Source: Bradyrhizobium sediminis (GTDB lineage: Bacteria; Pseudomonadota; Alphaproteobacteria; Rhizobiales; Xanthobacteraceae). Taken from it: a stretch of DNA of 64,000 bases. Position 1 is the first letter of the stretch. Every line of letters begins with the position of its first letter. A model generated the notes under the pieces. The model was not told the origin of the DNA. It was given only the letters and a program-made list of their open reading frames with translations, and made no database searches. The DNA lies in NCBI RefSeq assembly GCF_018736085.1, contig NZ_CP076134.1, positions 3,792,501 through 3,856,500 of the forward strand. Direction: 5' to 3'. The position numbers and the translations under genes are program-made. Below are positions 53,001-61,262 of this stretch, piece by piece.

Positions 53001-53356
53001 CTTTCACGGACAGGTGCGCCGAGGAAGGCGTGCCGGCTGCCGAAAAGGCGATCGAACTCGACCGCGCGCTGGATCAGCGCGAGCATCTCGCCGTGCCGTT
53101 GATCGTGTTGGGGCAAATCTATCAATGCCATTGCCAGCCGGAACTGGCCGCCCGCTGCTACCATGAGGCAATCGAGGTGGCGCAGGAAACAGGCGAGCCG
53201 CAACAGCTCTTTCCATGCTATGATGGGCTGGCGACGCTGAACCTCGATCGAGGCGATATGCCGGAGGCCGAGCGGTATTTCGCCCTGGCACACGACGTCT
53301 GCGCCCGGCACGGGCTTGATCCCCAGGGGCTGATCGTATTGCCGTTTCTTGATTAG
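50033..53356 (+). CDS. Zinc-ribbon / adenylate cyclase / AAA ATPase / TPR signalling protein
   Basis: This 1107-residue cytoplasmic protein has two N-terminal zinc ribbons (CSGCGFEVQSGFAFCPKCG and CPGCGHACAPDFTYCPKCG, about 3-45). A class III nucleotide cyclase domain follows (about 105-270) with metal Asp residues in VLFADLSGFT and FIGDALLALFG, the adenine-selecting Lys in DKFIGD, and the catalytic Asn/Arg in GDTVNTAQRL, so it should be an active adenylate cyclase. Next is an NTPase module (about 300-620; Walker A GEAGIGKSR, Walker B LLIIVEDLHWAD), then a tetratricopeptide region to the end. This domain order is common in rhizobial and mycobacterial cyclases. The signal sensed is unknown. 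A peroxiredoxin-like gene follows 18 bases downstream. Confidence 0.93.
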   Translation: MNCSGCGFEVQSGFAFCPKCGVKQPNACPGCGHACAPDFTYCPKCGAQIDDAVKAGNRRKPSSPTIPTTVPIGAQPPAPMPDPIAATERGHRRADTEANRRTITVLFADLSGFTTMSEQLDPEVMQTLQNELFEELTAAVQSFGGFVDKFIGDALLALFGAPAAHEDDPERAVRAALDMIKRTAQLGERSQIYAGSPLMLHIGINTGHVVAGGLGAGVAKSYSVTGDTVNTAQRLQSMAPPGEVLVGPLTHRLTRHAFSYESLGDVTLRGKMGSVLVHRLKGPLDTPRAARGLEILGLSAPLIGRDAEIARMIGSLDLACGGTAQLMRLVGEAGIGKSRLVDEFVTRTRDEDRFAGVAIRRAVCSPLGEQSYGTLAAVLCSAYGIAHKASAVEAQAKLTEALSELGLAAEEIERLMPLYFHVLGLGDPDEALQHVEPEQLRRQIFFAIRTVFERRLALSPLLIIVEDLHWADAASLEALRFLMDRLERRRLMLLFTHRPMLEMDQLDSSRISHTILRLAPLGAADGQRLLAALFGLGCNELSGNLSNRILERASGNPLFIEEIIRGLIEAGVLERDGSHWQIKSDEAAADIPASIQALLLARVDRLPHVVRRLAQEAAVIGPRFDASLLGATATDPAKVEAGLELLCDAEIIEEISGANSISLQSYRFTQTMLQDVIYQNLLLQRRIEMHGRIGAALERLYGDDPERLEDLILLGHHFSLSASKPKGARYLSAAGDRARATYANDDAIRLYQQALAVLLTAGDQGPERLVLYERIADLCRAAGRRNTADEHYQTVLEAHRASGNRAAAARILRKLGQLLWDAGKRNKAEAHYAEAAALLEGTDAPIEWAHLLQERGHLAFRMGDHAAAARWADEALGYAQSVPPDLDEQTRLEAARATAEALNTKGVALARLGRSREAVCEVERSVAAAEAAGLLSAACRGYTNLGVLYTMVDPARAIEVCRRGLDVARRIGDLGFQARLLANLAVACCTFTDRCAEEGVPAAEKAIELDRALDQREHLAVPLIVLGQIYQCHCQPELAARCYHEAIEVAQETGEPQQLFPCYDGLATLNLDRGDMPEAERYFALAHDVCARHGLDPQGLIVLPFLD

Positions 53357-53374
53357 CAAGCAAAGGAGGTCACC

Positions 53375-54055
53375 ATGACCGAACTTCATGTCGATGGGCC
53401 ACTCCAGCCGGGCGACCGCGCACCGAACATCGTGCTGGACGCGATCACACGCCAGGGCAAGATCGCACTGGATGACTTTCGCGGCCACAGCCCGATATTG
53501 GTCGGCTTGTTTCGAGGCCTGCATTGCCCATTCTGCCGGCGCCATATCGCGGCCCAGGCGCAACTTGACGTCGCCCTGCGCGAGAAAGGCATCGAAAGTC
53601 TCACGGTGGTCAATACGCCGATCGAGCGTGCGCGGCTCTATTTCCGTTACCATCCGTTGCCCAACCTGCTCGCCGCGTCCGATCCCGAGCGCATCTCGCA
53701 CCGCGCGTTCGGCTTGCCCAATCTCGAGTTCACCGAGAGCGAAACCGAATGGCCGCGCAAGATGGGCATGAACGCGGTGATGAGCATGCGGATGGCATTG
53801 CCGGGCGAACTGCCGGAGCCGATGGATCCGATAGCGGCGGCTGATGTCCTCAACGCAAAAGACGGCTACGAAATGACGGAAGCCGATCAGCGCATGGCCG
53901 CAACGGGCACAGGCCAGCTGTTCGGTCAGTTCCTGCTCGACCGGGAGGGGATCGTGCGCTGGAGCTTTACCGAAGTTCCCGAAGGCGGCCGTCGCATGTT
54001 CGGAGCGCCGACGTCGCAGGAACTGATGTCGGCCGCCTCCCAGGTTGCGGGCTAG
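53375..54055 (+). CDS. Peroxiredoxin-like thioredoxin-fold (AhpC/TSA) protein
   Basis: This 226-residue thioredoxin-fold protein has LQPGDRAPNIVLDAITRQGK and a CxxC active site at Cys51/Cys54 in FRGLHCPFCRRHIA. The usual AhpC peroxidatic motif is PxxxTxxC, so CPFC points to a disulfide reductase or atypical redoxin rather than a classic peroxidase. The C-terminal half has a long insert (about 130-190). An ideal ribosome binding site, AAGGAGG, lies 7 bases before the ATG. It directly follows the large adenylate cyclase gene, so both are probably one operon and may link redox state to cAMP output (inference). Confidence 0.85.
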   Translation: MTELHVDGPLQPGDRAPNIVLDAITRQGKIALDDFRGHSPILVGLFRGLHCPFCRRHIAAQAQLDVALREKGIESLTVVNTPIERARLYFRYHPLPNLLAASDPERISHRAFGLPNLEFTESETEWPRKMGMNAVMSMRMALPGELPEPMDPIAAADVLNAKDGYEMTEADQRMAATGTGQLFGQFLLDREGIVRWSFTEVPEGGRRMFGAPTSQELMSAASQVAG

Positions 54056-54453
54056 GCGCCGTAGCGTCTTTTCGGTGCGCGATCCTGCTGCAAGCAGCAC
54101 CAGGCCTATCGCGCGATAAGCATGTTTGCTCGCAGTGGTTCCTGTCGTGCGTTTCGTCTGAAACGTTCAGCATGATGTTCTCCCCTCGGCTGACATTTCC
54201 CGAGCTGGGTTGTAACCACGTCCAGAGTGCGACTCGCGGAGCCGGACGGTTCGCAGCCAAAGCTGACATCGCATCGTGAGGTCCAGACTTCGGCTCTTGA
54301 CTCAAAGCGGACTTCCATCGCGATCCCGATCAAACGCAGGTTGTTTCAAGGCGGGTGACGCGAACCGCCTGAGCCGGATTCCCGTGCATCTCAATTGATT
54401 GACTTGCCATGATGCGAAACTAAGGTGGCGCCGCACCGAAGGGATTGAATCGC
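54056..54453. other. Intergenic region, no gene recognised
   Basis: About 400 bases between the redoxin and amidase genes. Several short minus-strand frames (for example EVRFESRAEVWTSRCDVSFG near 54250) look like scraps of a degraded gene or repeat, but none has a supported start or family. Confidence 0.4.
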
Positions 54454-55926
54454 ATGACTTTGCCGATGAGCTGGAACGATTGGGCGCAGCACGACGGAGT
54501 GGCGCTGGCCGCGCGCGTCAGGAAGGGCGAGCTGACGGCAAAGGAATTGGCAAGTCAGGCGGCCGCGGGCATCGCCAAGGTCGATCCGGCGCTGTCGGGA
54601 GTGGTCGAGGTCTTCGAGGACGCGATCGCCGATCCCGGCAAGGACACCAATCTCGCGGGGCCCTTTGCCGGCCTGCCTTTCCTGATGAAGGATCTGGGCC
54701 CGACGATGAAGGGGCGTTTGCAGGAAATGGGCTCGCTGCTGATGCGCGGCAATCGCGCCACCGCCGATACTTTCCTGACGGCGAAGATGCGCCAGGCGGG
54801 ACTCAACCTGATCGGACGGACGACCACACCGGAGTTCGGAGTTTGCAGTTCGGCAGACAATCCCGCCGTCTACGTTACGCGCAACCCGTGGAACACGGAC
54901 TACACGACATGCGGATCATCCGCCGGCAGCGCCGCCATGGTCGCGGCGGGCGTCGTACCGATCGCGCATGCCACTGACGGCGGAGGCTCGATCCGCATTC
55001 CGGCCGGGGTCAACGGAAACATCGGTCTCAAGGTTTCACGGGGAGTGTTCTCGCTCGCACCGCATCTTTCGGATTTGACGGGGCTGGTATCGATCCAGGG
55101 CTGCCAGTCGCGTTCGGTACGCGATACCGCTGTTTTCGTGGACGCATGCCGGGGTCCCGCATCAGGCGAATTCATGCCGTTCTGGACCTCACCGGAGCCC
55201 TACCAGGATATGATCAAGCGTGATCCGGGACCGCTCAAGATCGCGCTCTCGCACCAGTGGGGCGACTATCGGGCGACACCGCAGATCGCATCGGAGCTCG
55301 AAAGAGTCGGGCGATTCCTCGAAGGCCTCGGCCATCGCGTGGATTATGCGTTGCCCGCTATCGACTATCGCGCCGCCTTCGACGCCCAGACCACCTGCTA
55401 CATCAGCAATTTTGCGGTCGTGATCGGCAACATGCTCGCGGCACGCGGGCTGGACCGGCCGCCGGCGGATCTCGTCGAGCCCGTCAACATACGGATCTGG
55501 GAAGCTGGCCGGCACACGTCGTTTGCCGAGCGGGCGCGCATGCAAGCGGTCTTCAACACCACCTCCCGCGGCTTCGGGACGTTTTTCGAGGAATGGGATA
55601 TCATCCTGACGCCGATCACCGCGCTGCCGACGCCGAAAGTCGGCACCGTCGAATACCTGACGATATCGGACAATCCATCGGTGCTGGATTGGTTCGGCAA
55701 TCTATGGCGCAACTTCGCCTTCACGCCGCTCGCCAATCTGTGCGGGATTCCCGCGATCTCGCTGCCGCTGGCGGAACATGAGAATGGGTTGCCGCTCGGC
55801 ATACAAGCTCAGGCCAGGCAGGCCAACGATGGGCTGCTGCTGCAGCTGGCGGCGCAGATCGAGCGGGCGGTCGGCGGCCAGTGGAATTCCGGACGGAAGC
55901 CCAGGGTGCACGTGGCGAATGGCTGA
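54454..55926 (+). CDS. Amidase-signature hydrolase
   Basis: This 490-residue enzyme of the amidase signature family hydrolyses C-N bonds in amides. The Lys/Ser/Ser triad is visible: Lys79 in FLMKDLGP, cis-Ser155 in TTCGSSAGSAAM and nucleophile Ser179 in DGGGSIRIPAG, with the usual 24-residue spacing between the two Ser. The substrate cannot be predicted; GatA is excluded by the absence of neighbouring gat genes and differing C-terminus. ATG 54454 is preferred over an in-frame TTG at 54445. It is followed 94 bases later by a thioesterase gene on the same strand. Confidence 0.94.
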   Translation: MTLPMSWNDWAQHDGVALAARVRKGELTAKELASQAAAGIAKVDPALSGVVEVFEDAIADPGKDTNLAGPFAGLPFLMKDLGPTMKGRLQEMGSLLMRGNRATADTFLTAKMRQAGLNLIGRTTTPEFGVCSSADNPAVYVTRNPWNTDYTTCGSSAGSAAMVAAGVVPIAHATDGGGSIRIPAGVNGNIGLKVSRGVFSLAPHLSDLTGLVSIQGCQSRSVRDTAVFVDACRGPASGEFMPFWTSPEPYQDMIKRDPGPLKIALSHQWGDYRATPQIASELERVGRFLEGLGHRVDYALPAIDYRAAFDAQTTCYISNFAVVIGNMLAARGLDRPPADLVEPVNIRIWEAGRHTSFAERARMQAVFNTTSRGFGTFFEEWDIILTPITALPTPKVGTVEYLTISDNPSVLDWFGNLWRNFAFTPLANLCGIPAISLPLAEHENGLPLGIQAQARQANDGLLLQLAAQIERAVGGQWNSGRKPRVHVANG

Positions 55927-56020
55927 ATGGCAGGCGCACCCAATCCCGCTCCAGAGAAACGTTCCCGGAGCGAGGCGCGCCATCTCTTGCTCACTTCGCA
56001 ATATGCTCTAGAACGCCGGC

Positions 56021-56935
56021 ATGTCCAAAACACCGATACTCAATACGCCGCTGCCGTTTGACGAACTGGCCGAAGCCATCCAGGGCCGCCGCTCCGTCTA
56101 TGGTTACATCAGCGGACTTCGGCTCGACCGCGCCGCCCCTGGCGAAGCCTGGTCGAGCCTGCCGTACCGCCCCGTCTTCGTCGGCGACACCGGGACCGGC
56201 GTTCTTCACGGCGGCGTCGTCACCGCCATGCTCGACGAGAGCTGCGGCATGGCCGTCCAGCTCGCGCTCGATGGGACGCGCGCGATCGCCACGCTCGACC
56301 TGCGCATCGACTATCAGAAGCCCGCAACGCCCGGCCTCGACATCAAGGCGCATTCGTTTTGCTCCCGCGTAACCCGCTCGATCGCCTTCGTGCGCTCGAC
56401 GGCCTACCAGGAATCCGAGGACGATCCCGTCGCCACTGCAACAGCCTGCTTCATGATCGGCGCGAACCGGACCAACATGCTTCGGGACCGTGCGATGGAG
56501 GATCGCGCGCTGCCGACGCTCGAAGCGCCGGAGGATCCGACCGGCCCATTCGCCCAAAGCCCCTTTGCGCGTTGTCTCGGCATCCGCATCGGCGAGGATG
56601 GCACGCTGGTCATGCCCTTCTCGCCGAGGATCATCGGCAATCCGATCCTGCCCGCCATCCACGGCGGCATGACCGGCGCCTTCCTCGAAACGGCCGCGAT
56701 CGTGGGCGTGACGCGCGAACTCGGAGTGTCGCCGCCGAAGCCGATCGGCCTCACGATCAATTATTTGCGTTCCGGCCGTGCGCTGGACAGCCACGCCAAT
56801 GTGTCGATCGTCAAGCAGGGTCGGCGCGTCGTCGCTTTCGAGGCGCAGGCCTGGCAGGACGACCGGGCCAAGCCCATCGCCTCGGCGTTCGGTCATTTCA
56901 TGCTGAGGCAGGCGCCGGGCGTGGATGAGGAATAG
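56021..56935 (+). CDS. Double-hotdog PaaI-type thioesterase
   Basis: This 304-residue protein has two tandem hotdog domains. The first has GDTGTGVLHGGVVTAMLDES and RAIATLDLRIDYQKPATPGL. The second has GNPILPAIHGGMTGAFLETA and KPIGLTINYLRSGRALDSHA. Both keep the HGG motif and the downstream acidic residue typical of PaaI-like acyl-CoA thioesterases. Substrate is unknown; acyl-CoA or aryl-CoA thioester hydrolysis is the known family activity. The start lies about 9 bases after a run CTAGAACGCCGGC with weak ribosome binding sequence. Confidence 0.92.
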   Translation: MSKTPILNTPLPFDELAEAIQGRRSVYGYISGLRLDRAAPGEAWSSLPYRPVFVGDTGTGVLHGGVVTAMLDESCGMAVQLALDGTRAIATLDLRIDYQKPATPGLDIKAHSFCSRVTRSIAFVRSTAYQESEDDPVATATACFMIGANRTNMLRDRAMEDRALPTLEAPEDPTGPFAQSPFARCLGIRIGEDGTLVMPFSPRIIGNPILPAIHGGMTGAFLETAAIVGVTRELGVSPPKPIGLTINYLRSGRALDSHANVSIVKQGRRVVAFEAQAWQDDRAKPIASAFGHFMLRQAPGVDEE

Positions 56936-57330
56936 GCCTGTCCAGGCGATTGCGCGCCGTCTCGACAGGCTTCGGCATCCCGGCACATCGATAGGACAGC
57001 AACGCTGGCTTGATCGATATCATCGCGCATGACAGCATTCGCGCCATCGGGGATCGTTGGTCCGACACACTGGCAACGCACCGCGCCTCATTTCAGTGAG
57101 ACCGTGCGTCCCATGGCGTGGTTAGGCACGGTTACGTTCGACGCAGCTCGACGCAGCACACCTCCACGCAAACACCACGCAACGGCAAGCCGTCAGGGTC
57201 ATCTCTCTGGCGGCTTGCGTGTGGGTATCGCCTTGTTTCGCAGCGAAGGATGGCCGCATCGACACCACGCAACCCAAGGCATCACTCGATAACTGGCATG
57301 TGAAAGCAGGAAACCAAAGGGGACCTTGCC
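56936..57330. other. Intergenic region with a 12-bp hairpin
   Basis: About 395 bases without a credible gene. A strong hairpin GCAAGCCGTCAG / CTGGCGGCTTGC (57185-57196 and 57207-57218, one G-T pair) lies 113 bases before the next start codon. It has no T run, so it is more likely a leader structure or repeat remnant than a terminator. GACGCAGCTCGACGCAGC near 57140 is a short tandem repeat. Confidence 0.5.
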
Positions 57331-57642
57331 ATGGCGAATATCGAAGAAACTCCGCGCAAGTGCATTTTGAAGGCAGGCTCAACGACGCTTACGCTCGACA
57401 AGGAGTCCGGCAAGGCAACGCTGCAGCAGAAGATGCTGCTGTGGAACAAGAAGCCTGTCGAGTTCGCTCTCTCCGATATCGACGACATCGCGGTGAAGTC
57501 GGACGTGGACGGCCTTTCCGGCGCGGCAATCCATCACAGCGTCTTGCACAGGCGCACCGGCGAGATCACCGTCCTGACGACCGAGGAAGCCAAGGACGCC
57601 GCCGAAACGGTGAAAAAGCTGCGTGGATTTGCTGGACTGTAG
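57331..57642 (+). CDS. Small hypothetical protein
   Basis: This 103-residue soluble protein begins MANIEETPRKCILKAGSTTL and continues with TLDKESGKATLQQKMLLWNK, FALSDIDDIAVKSDVDGLSG and LHRRTGEITVLTTEEAKDAA. The alternation of short beta strands ending in a helix resembles a bacterial pleckstrin-like (bPH) fold by eye. That call is weak and no function can be given. GGGG stands about 8 bases before the ATG. The downstream repeat begins 44 bases after the stop. Confidence 0.65.
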   Translation: MANIEETPRKCILKAGSTTLTLDKESGKATLQQKMLLWNKKPVEFALSDIDDIAVKSDVDGLSGAAIHHSVLHRRTGEITVLTTEEAKDAAETVKKLRGFAGL

Positions 57643-57685
57643 GGTTCAGGAGCAAAACGGTTCACCGTCATTGCGAACACCTCTA

Positions 57686-57769
57686 ATGTCGTCATCCGCG
57701 AAAGCGGATGATCCAGTACTCCGGGACTTCACGGTTCAATCTCAAGTGCCGCGGCGGGTATGACAATGA
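57686..57769. repeat. Degenerate palindromic element
   Basis: The left end GTCATCCGCGAAAGCGGATG and right end GCGGCGGGTATGAC form an imperfect inverted repeat; GATCCAGTACTCCGGGACTT follows the left arm. This is a decayed copy of a Bradyrhizobium repeat with the GATCCAGTA motif that I recall from many intergenic regions. It lies between the hypothetical gene and the end of dnaE2. Confidence 0.6.
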
Positions 57770-57791
57770 GGGGTGTGGCGGGCAAATTCGC

Positions 57792-60700
57792 TCAATGAAA
57801 ATCCCGCGAGGGCGGCAGGATCCGCACATCGCGCGGATGGCGGATTTTCTGGGCTGGACTGTCGGGATGCTCGCGAGGGTCGTCGTTGAGCGGTTCGATC
57901 AATGCTGGGCCCGCCGGCACCGGATGTTTTCGGCTGAGCGCGTCGTTGGCGAGACCGACCAGATCATGCGAGCGGTCGCAGAGCCGTTGCGCGACCAGAT
58001 GCGTCACCTGTTCCGGGCTGCTCTGGATATAGCCCTCGACCAGGATGAGCCGCGCACCCATCACTTCTTTTCGGAACTGTTCCATCACCTTCGGCCATAC
58101 CACGATATTGGCGATGCCGGTTTCGTCCTCCAGCGTCATGAACACCACGCCCTTGGCGCTGCCCGGACGCTGCCGCACCAGCACCACGCCGGCGCAGCGT
58201 ACGCGCTTTTTGTCGTTGGCATGGCAGACGCGTTCGCAGGCGAGGACGCCCTCCTTCGCAAACATCGGCCGCAGGAATTCCATCGGATGGCCCTTCAGCG
58301 ACAGCCGGATGGTCTGATAGTCGGCCACCACCTGCTCCGGCAGCGGCATCTCGGGCAGCGGATGCGCCTTCTCGTCGGGCTGCTCGCGCGCCACGGCGAT
58401 TTCGAACAGCGGCAGCGGCACGTCGTCGGGCAGCCGCCGCACCGCCCACAATGCGGCGCGGCGATCGAGCCCGATCGAGCGAAACGCATCGGCATCCGCC
58501 AGCAGGATCAGCGCGCGCTTGGGCAAGCCAGTGTCGCGGGCGAAATCCTCCAGCGAAGTGAAGGGGCGGCGGGCCCGCGCGGCGACGATGCGCTCGGCCC
58601 AGTCCTCCATCTTCTCGCCCTTGTCATTCCGGGGCGTCGCGCTAGCGACGAACTCTGATGTGCTATCGCACATCTGAGAATCCCGAGATTCCGGGTTCGT
58701 CGCTGACGCGACGCCCCGGAATGACGGAACGCTTCTCTTCAACCTCGCCTCATCCGGATCGTCCCAGTGAAAGCCGTCGATCTGGCGGAAGCCGAGCCGC
58801 ACGGCGTGATATTTTCCGCTTCCCTCCTCAAGCATGTTCTGCGCGTGGCTGAACGACACGTCGACCTCGCGCACCTCGACGCCGTTGTTGCGCGCATCGC
58901 CGACGATTTGCGCAGGGGCGTAAAAACCCATCGGCTGCGAATTCAACAGCCCGCAGCAGAATGCATCGGGATGGAAATGCTTCAGCCATGACGAGACATA
59001 GACCAGCTGGGCGAAACTTGCGGCATGGCTTTCCGGAAAACCGTAGCTGCCGAATCCCTTGATCTGGTCGAAACAGTTTTTCGCGAACGTGGGATCGTAG
59101 CCGCGCGCGATCATGTTGTTGACCATCTTGGATTCGAACTTGCCGATGGTGCCGACGTTGCGGAACGTCGCCATGGCGCGGCGCAGGCCGTTGGCTTCCT
59201 CCGAGGTGAACTTCGCCGCCTCGATGGCGATCCGCATCGCCTGTTCCTGGAACAGCGGCACGCCGAGGGTCTTGTGCAGAACCTTGTACAGTTCATCCGG
59301 GGAGCCGTACTCGAGCGAAGGCGACGGATAGTTTTCCTTTTCAACGCCGTTGCGCCGACGCAGATAGGGATGCACCATGTCGCCCTGGATCGGCCCGGGC
59401 CGCACGATGGCGACCTCGATGACGAGGTCGTAAAATATCCGCGGCTTGAGGCGCGGCAGCATGTTCATCTGCGCGCGGCTTTCGACCTGGAAGACGCCGA
59501 GCGACTCGCCCCGGCACAGCATGTCGTAGACCTCGGGCACATCCTGCGGGACCGTCGCCAGTTCGTAGCGCTCGCCCTTGTGATCTGAAATCAGGTCGAA
59601 GCATTTGCGGATGCAGGTCAGCATGCCCAGCGCCAGCACGTCGACCTTCATCATGTTCAAGGCGTCGACGTCGTCCTTGTCCCATTCGATGAAGGTGCGG
59701 TCGTCCATCGCGGCGTTGCCGATCGGCACATAGCTGTCGAGACGGTCCTGGGTCAGCACATAGCCGCCGACATGCTGCGACAGATGCCGCGGAAATTCGA
59801 TCAGTTCGGCGGCAAGCTCGACGGCGAGGTCGACCATGGGATTTTGCGGGTCGAGGCCCGCCTGCCTGACCTGCATTTCGTTGAGGCCCTTGCCCCAGCT
59901 GCCCCACACCGTATCGGCCAGTGCGGCGGTGACATCTTCCGTCAGCCCCAGCGCCTTGCCGACGTCGCGGATCGCGCTGCGCGGGCGATAATGAATCACA
60001 GTGGCGATGATCGCGGCGCGATGCCGGCCATATCGGCGGTAGACATACTGCATCACCTCCTCGCGCCGCGAATGCTCGAAATCGACGTCGATGTCGGGCG
60101 GCTCCAGCCGTTCCTTGGAAATGAACCGCTCGAACAGCAGATCGACCTTGGTCGGGTCAACCGAGGTCACGCCGAGCACGTAACAGACGGCCGAGTTCGC
60201 CGCCGATCCCCGGCCCTGGCAGAGGATATTCTGGCTGCGCGCATAACGGACGATGTCGTGCACGGTGAGAAAATAATGCGCGTATTTCAGCTTCCGGATC
60301 AGCCGCAGTTCCTTGTGCAGGACCTTCCTGGTCTTGGGCGAAATCCGGACCGGAAATCTCTGGTGCGCGCCGGCCCAGGTCAGGTCTTCCAGATGGCGCT
60401 GCGCGGTCTTGCCCGGCGGCACCGGTTCGTCGGGATATTGGTATTTGAGCTGATCGAGCGAAAACGTAATGCGATCCGCGAACCGCTTGGTTTCCGCGAT
60501 CGCCTCCGGCGCATCGCGAAACAGCCGCGCCATTTCGTGTCCCGGCTTGAGGTAGCGTTCGGCATTGGCTTCGAGACGCCGGCCGATGGCGTCGATGGTG
60601 GTCTTTTCGCGAATGCAGGTAAGAACATCCTGCAGCGGGCGGCGCGCGGGATGGTGATACAGCACCTCGTTGGTCGCCAGCAGCGGCACCCGGGCGGTGG

Positions 60701-61262
60701 CGGCGATCCGCTGCAGCCGTCCGAAACGGCGCCTGTCATCACCGCGATACAACAGGCTCGCCGCCAGCCACACGCCATCGGCGCGGCTGCGCTGCAACAG
60801 GTCCAGCAGCTGAAACGCTGCGGCCGCCTCGAAGCGATGCGGCAGCGCCAGAACCAGAAGCTGCCCTTCGCTGAATTCGAGGAGATCATCCAGCTTCAGG
60901 CGACATTCGCCCTTATCGGTCTTGTCGGCATCGTCGCCGCGCTTGCCGCGGGTAAGCAGCTGGCATAGCCGGCCGTAAGCCGCACGGTCACGCGGATAGA
61001 CCAGGATGTCCGGCGTGCCGTCGATAAAGACGAGGCGCGAACCGACCAGAAGCTTCGGCCGGCATCTGACCTCGGGGTTTTCCAGCTCCTTGTAGGCCCG
61101 CACCACGCCGGCCAACGTGTTGTGATCGGCAATGCCGATGGCGGGAAGCCGCAATTCGCTCGCCTGCTGCACATATTCCTGCGGATGCGACCCGCCACGC
61201 AGGAACGAGAAATTCGTGGCGATGCCGATCTCGGCATAGGCCATGCCATCCATGCGGCTCAT
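57792..61262 (-). CDS. dnaE2: Error-prone DNA polymerase DnaE2
   Basis: DnaE2 is the translesion C-family polymerase of the SOS mutasome; with ImuA and ImuB it copies damaged DNA. The 1156-residue protein has an N-terminal PHP domain (YAEIGIATNFSFLRGGSHPQ), palm motif PDIDVDFEHSRREEVMQYVY with the catalytic Asp pair, tandem HhH and an OB-fold region near the C-terminus (GVVFMTLEDETGIANIVVWP). ATG 61262 overlaps imuB by 4 bases (ATGA). Residues about 846-880 are encoded by a palindromic repeat inserted in frame, between HWDDPDEARLKR and EDWAERIVAARARRP, in what appears to be a variable loop. Confidence 0.96.
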   Translation of the reverse strand: MSRMDGMAYAEIGIATNFSFLRGGSHPQEYVQQASELRLPAIGIADHNTLAGVVRAYKELENPEVRCRPKLLVGSRLVFIDGTPDILVYPRDRAAYGRLCQLLTRGKRGDDADKTDKGECRLKLDDLLEFSEGQLLVLALPHRFEAAAAFQLLDLLQRSRADGVWLAASLLYRGDDRRRFGRLQRIAATARVPLLATNEVLYHHPARRPLQDVLTCIREKTTIDAIGRRLEANAERYLKPGHEMARLFRDAPEAIAETKRFADRITFSLDQLKYQYPDEPVPPGKTAQRHLEDLTWAGAHQRFPVRISPKTRKVLHKELRLIRKLKYAHYFLTVHDIVRYARSQNILCQGRGSAANSAVCYVLGVTSVDPTKVDLLFERFISKERLEPPDIDVDFEHSRREEVMQYVYRRYGRHRAAIIATVIHYRPRSAIRDVGKALGLTEDVTAALADTVWGSWGKGLNEMQVRQAGLDPQNPMVDLAVELAAELIEFPRHLSQHVGGYVLTQDRLDSYVPIGNAAMDDRTFIEWDKDDVDALNMMKVDVLALGMLTCIRKCFDLISDHKGERYELATVPQDVPEVYDMLCRGESLGVFQVESRAQMNMLPRLKPRIFYDLVIEVAIVRPGPIQGDMVHPYLRRRNGVEKENYPSPSLEYGSPDELYKVLHKTLGVPLFQEQAMRIAIEAAKFTSEEANGLRRAMATFRNVGTIGKFESKMVNNMIARGYDPTFAKNCFDQIKGFGSYGFPESHAASFAQLVYVSSWLKHFHPDAFCCGLLNSQPMGFYAPAQIVGDARNNGVEVREVDVSFSHAQNMLEEGSGKYHAVRLGFRQIDGFHWDDPDEARLKRSVPSFRGVASATNPESRDSQMCDSTSEFVASATPRNDKGEKMEDWAERIVAARARRPFTSLEDFARDTGLPKRALILLADADAFRSIGLDRRAALWAVRRLPDDVPLPLFEIAVAREQPDEKAHPLPEMPLPEQVVADYQTIRLSLKGHPMEFLRPMFAKEGVLACERVCHANDKKRVRCAGVVLVRQRPGSAKGVVFMTLEDETGIANIVVWPKVMEQFRKEVMGARLILVEGYIQSSPEQVTHLVAQRLCDRSHDLVGLANDALSRKHPVPAGPALIEPLNDDPREHPDSPAQKIRHPRDVRILPPSRDFH
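58623..58725. repeat. 103-bp palindromic element inside dnaE2
   Basis: Two 31-base arms, GTCATTCCGGGGCGTCGCG... (58623-58653) and ...CGCGACGCCCCGGAATGAC (58695-58725), are inverted copies differing at two bases. The 41-base centre holds a second dyad GATGTGC/GCACATC. The element is part of the dnaE2 reading frame, which stays open through it. Similar GTCATT-ended palindromes occur at 6091-6244, so it appears to be an insertion of a dispersed element tolerated by the protein. Confidence 0.85.

Noticed and set aside
51848..54100. Long minus-strand frame opposite the cyclase and redoxin genes
   Set aside because: No motif, and the opposite strand encodes recognised domains throughout.
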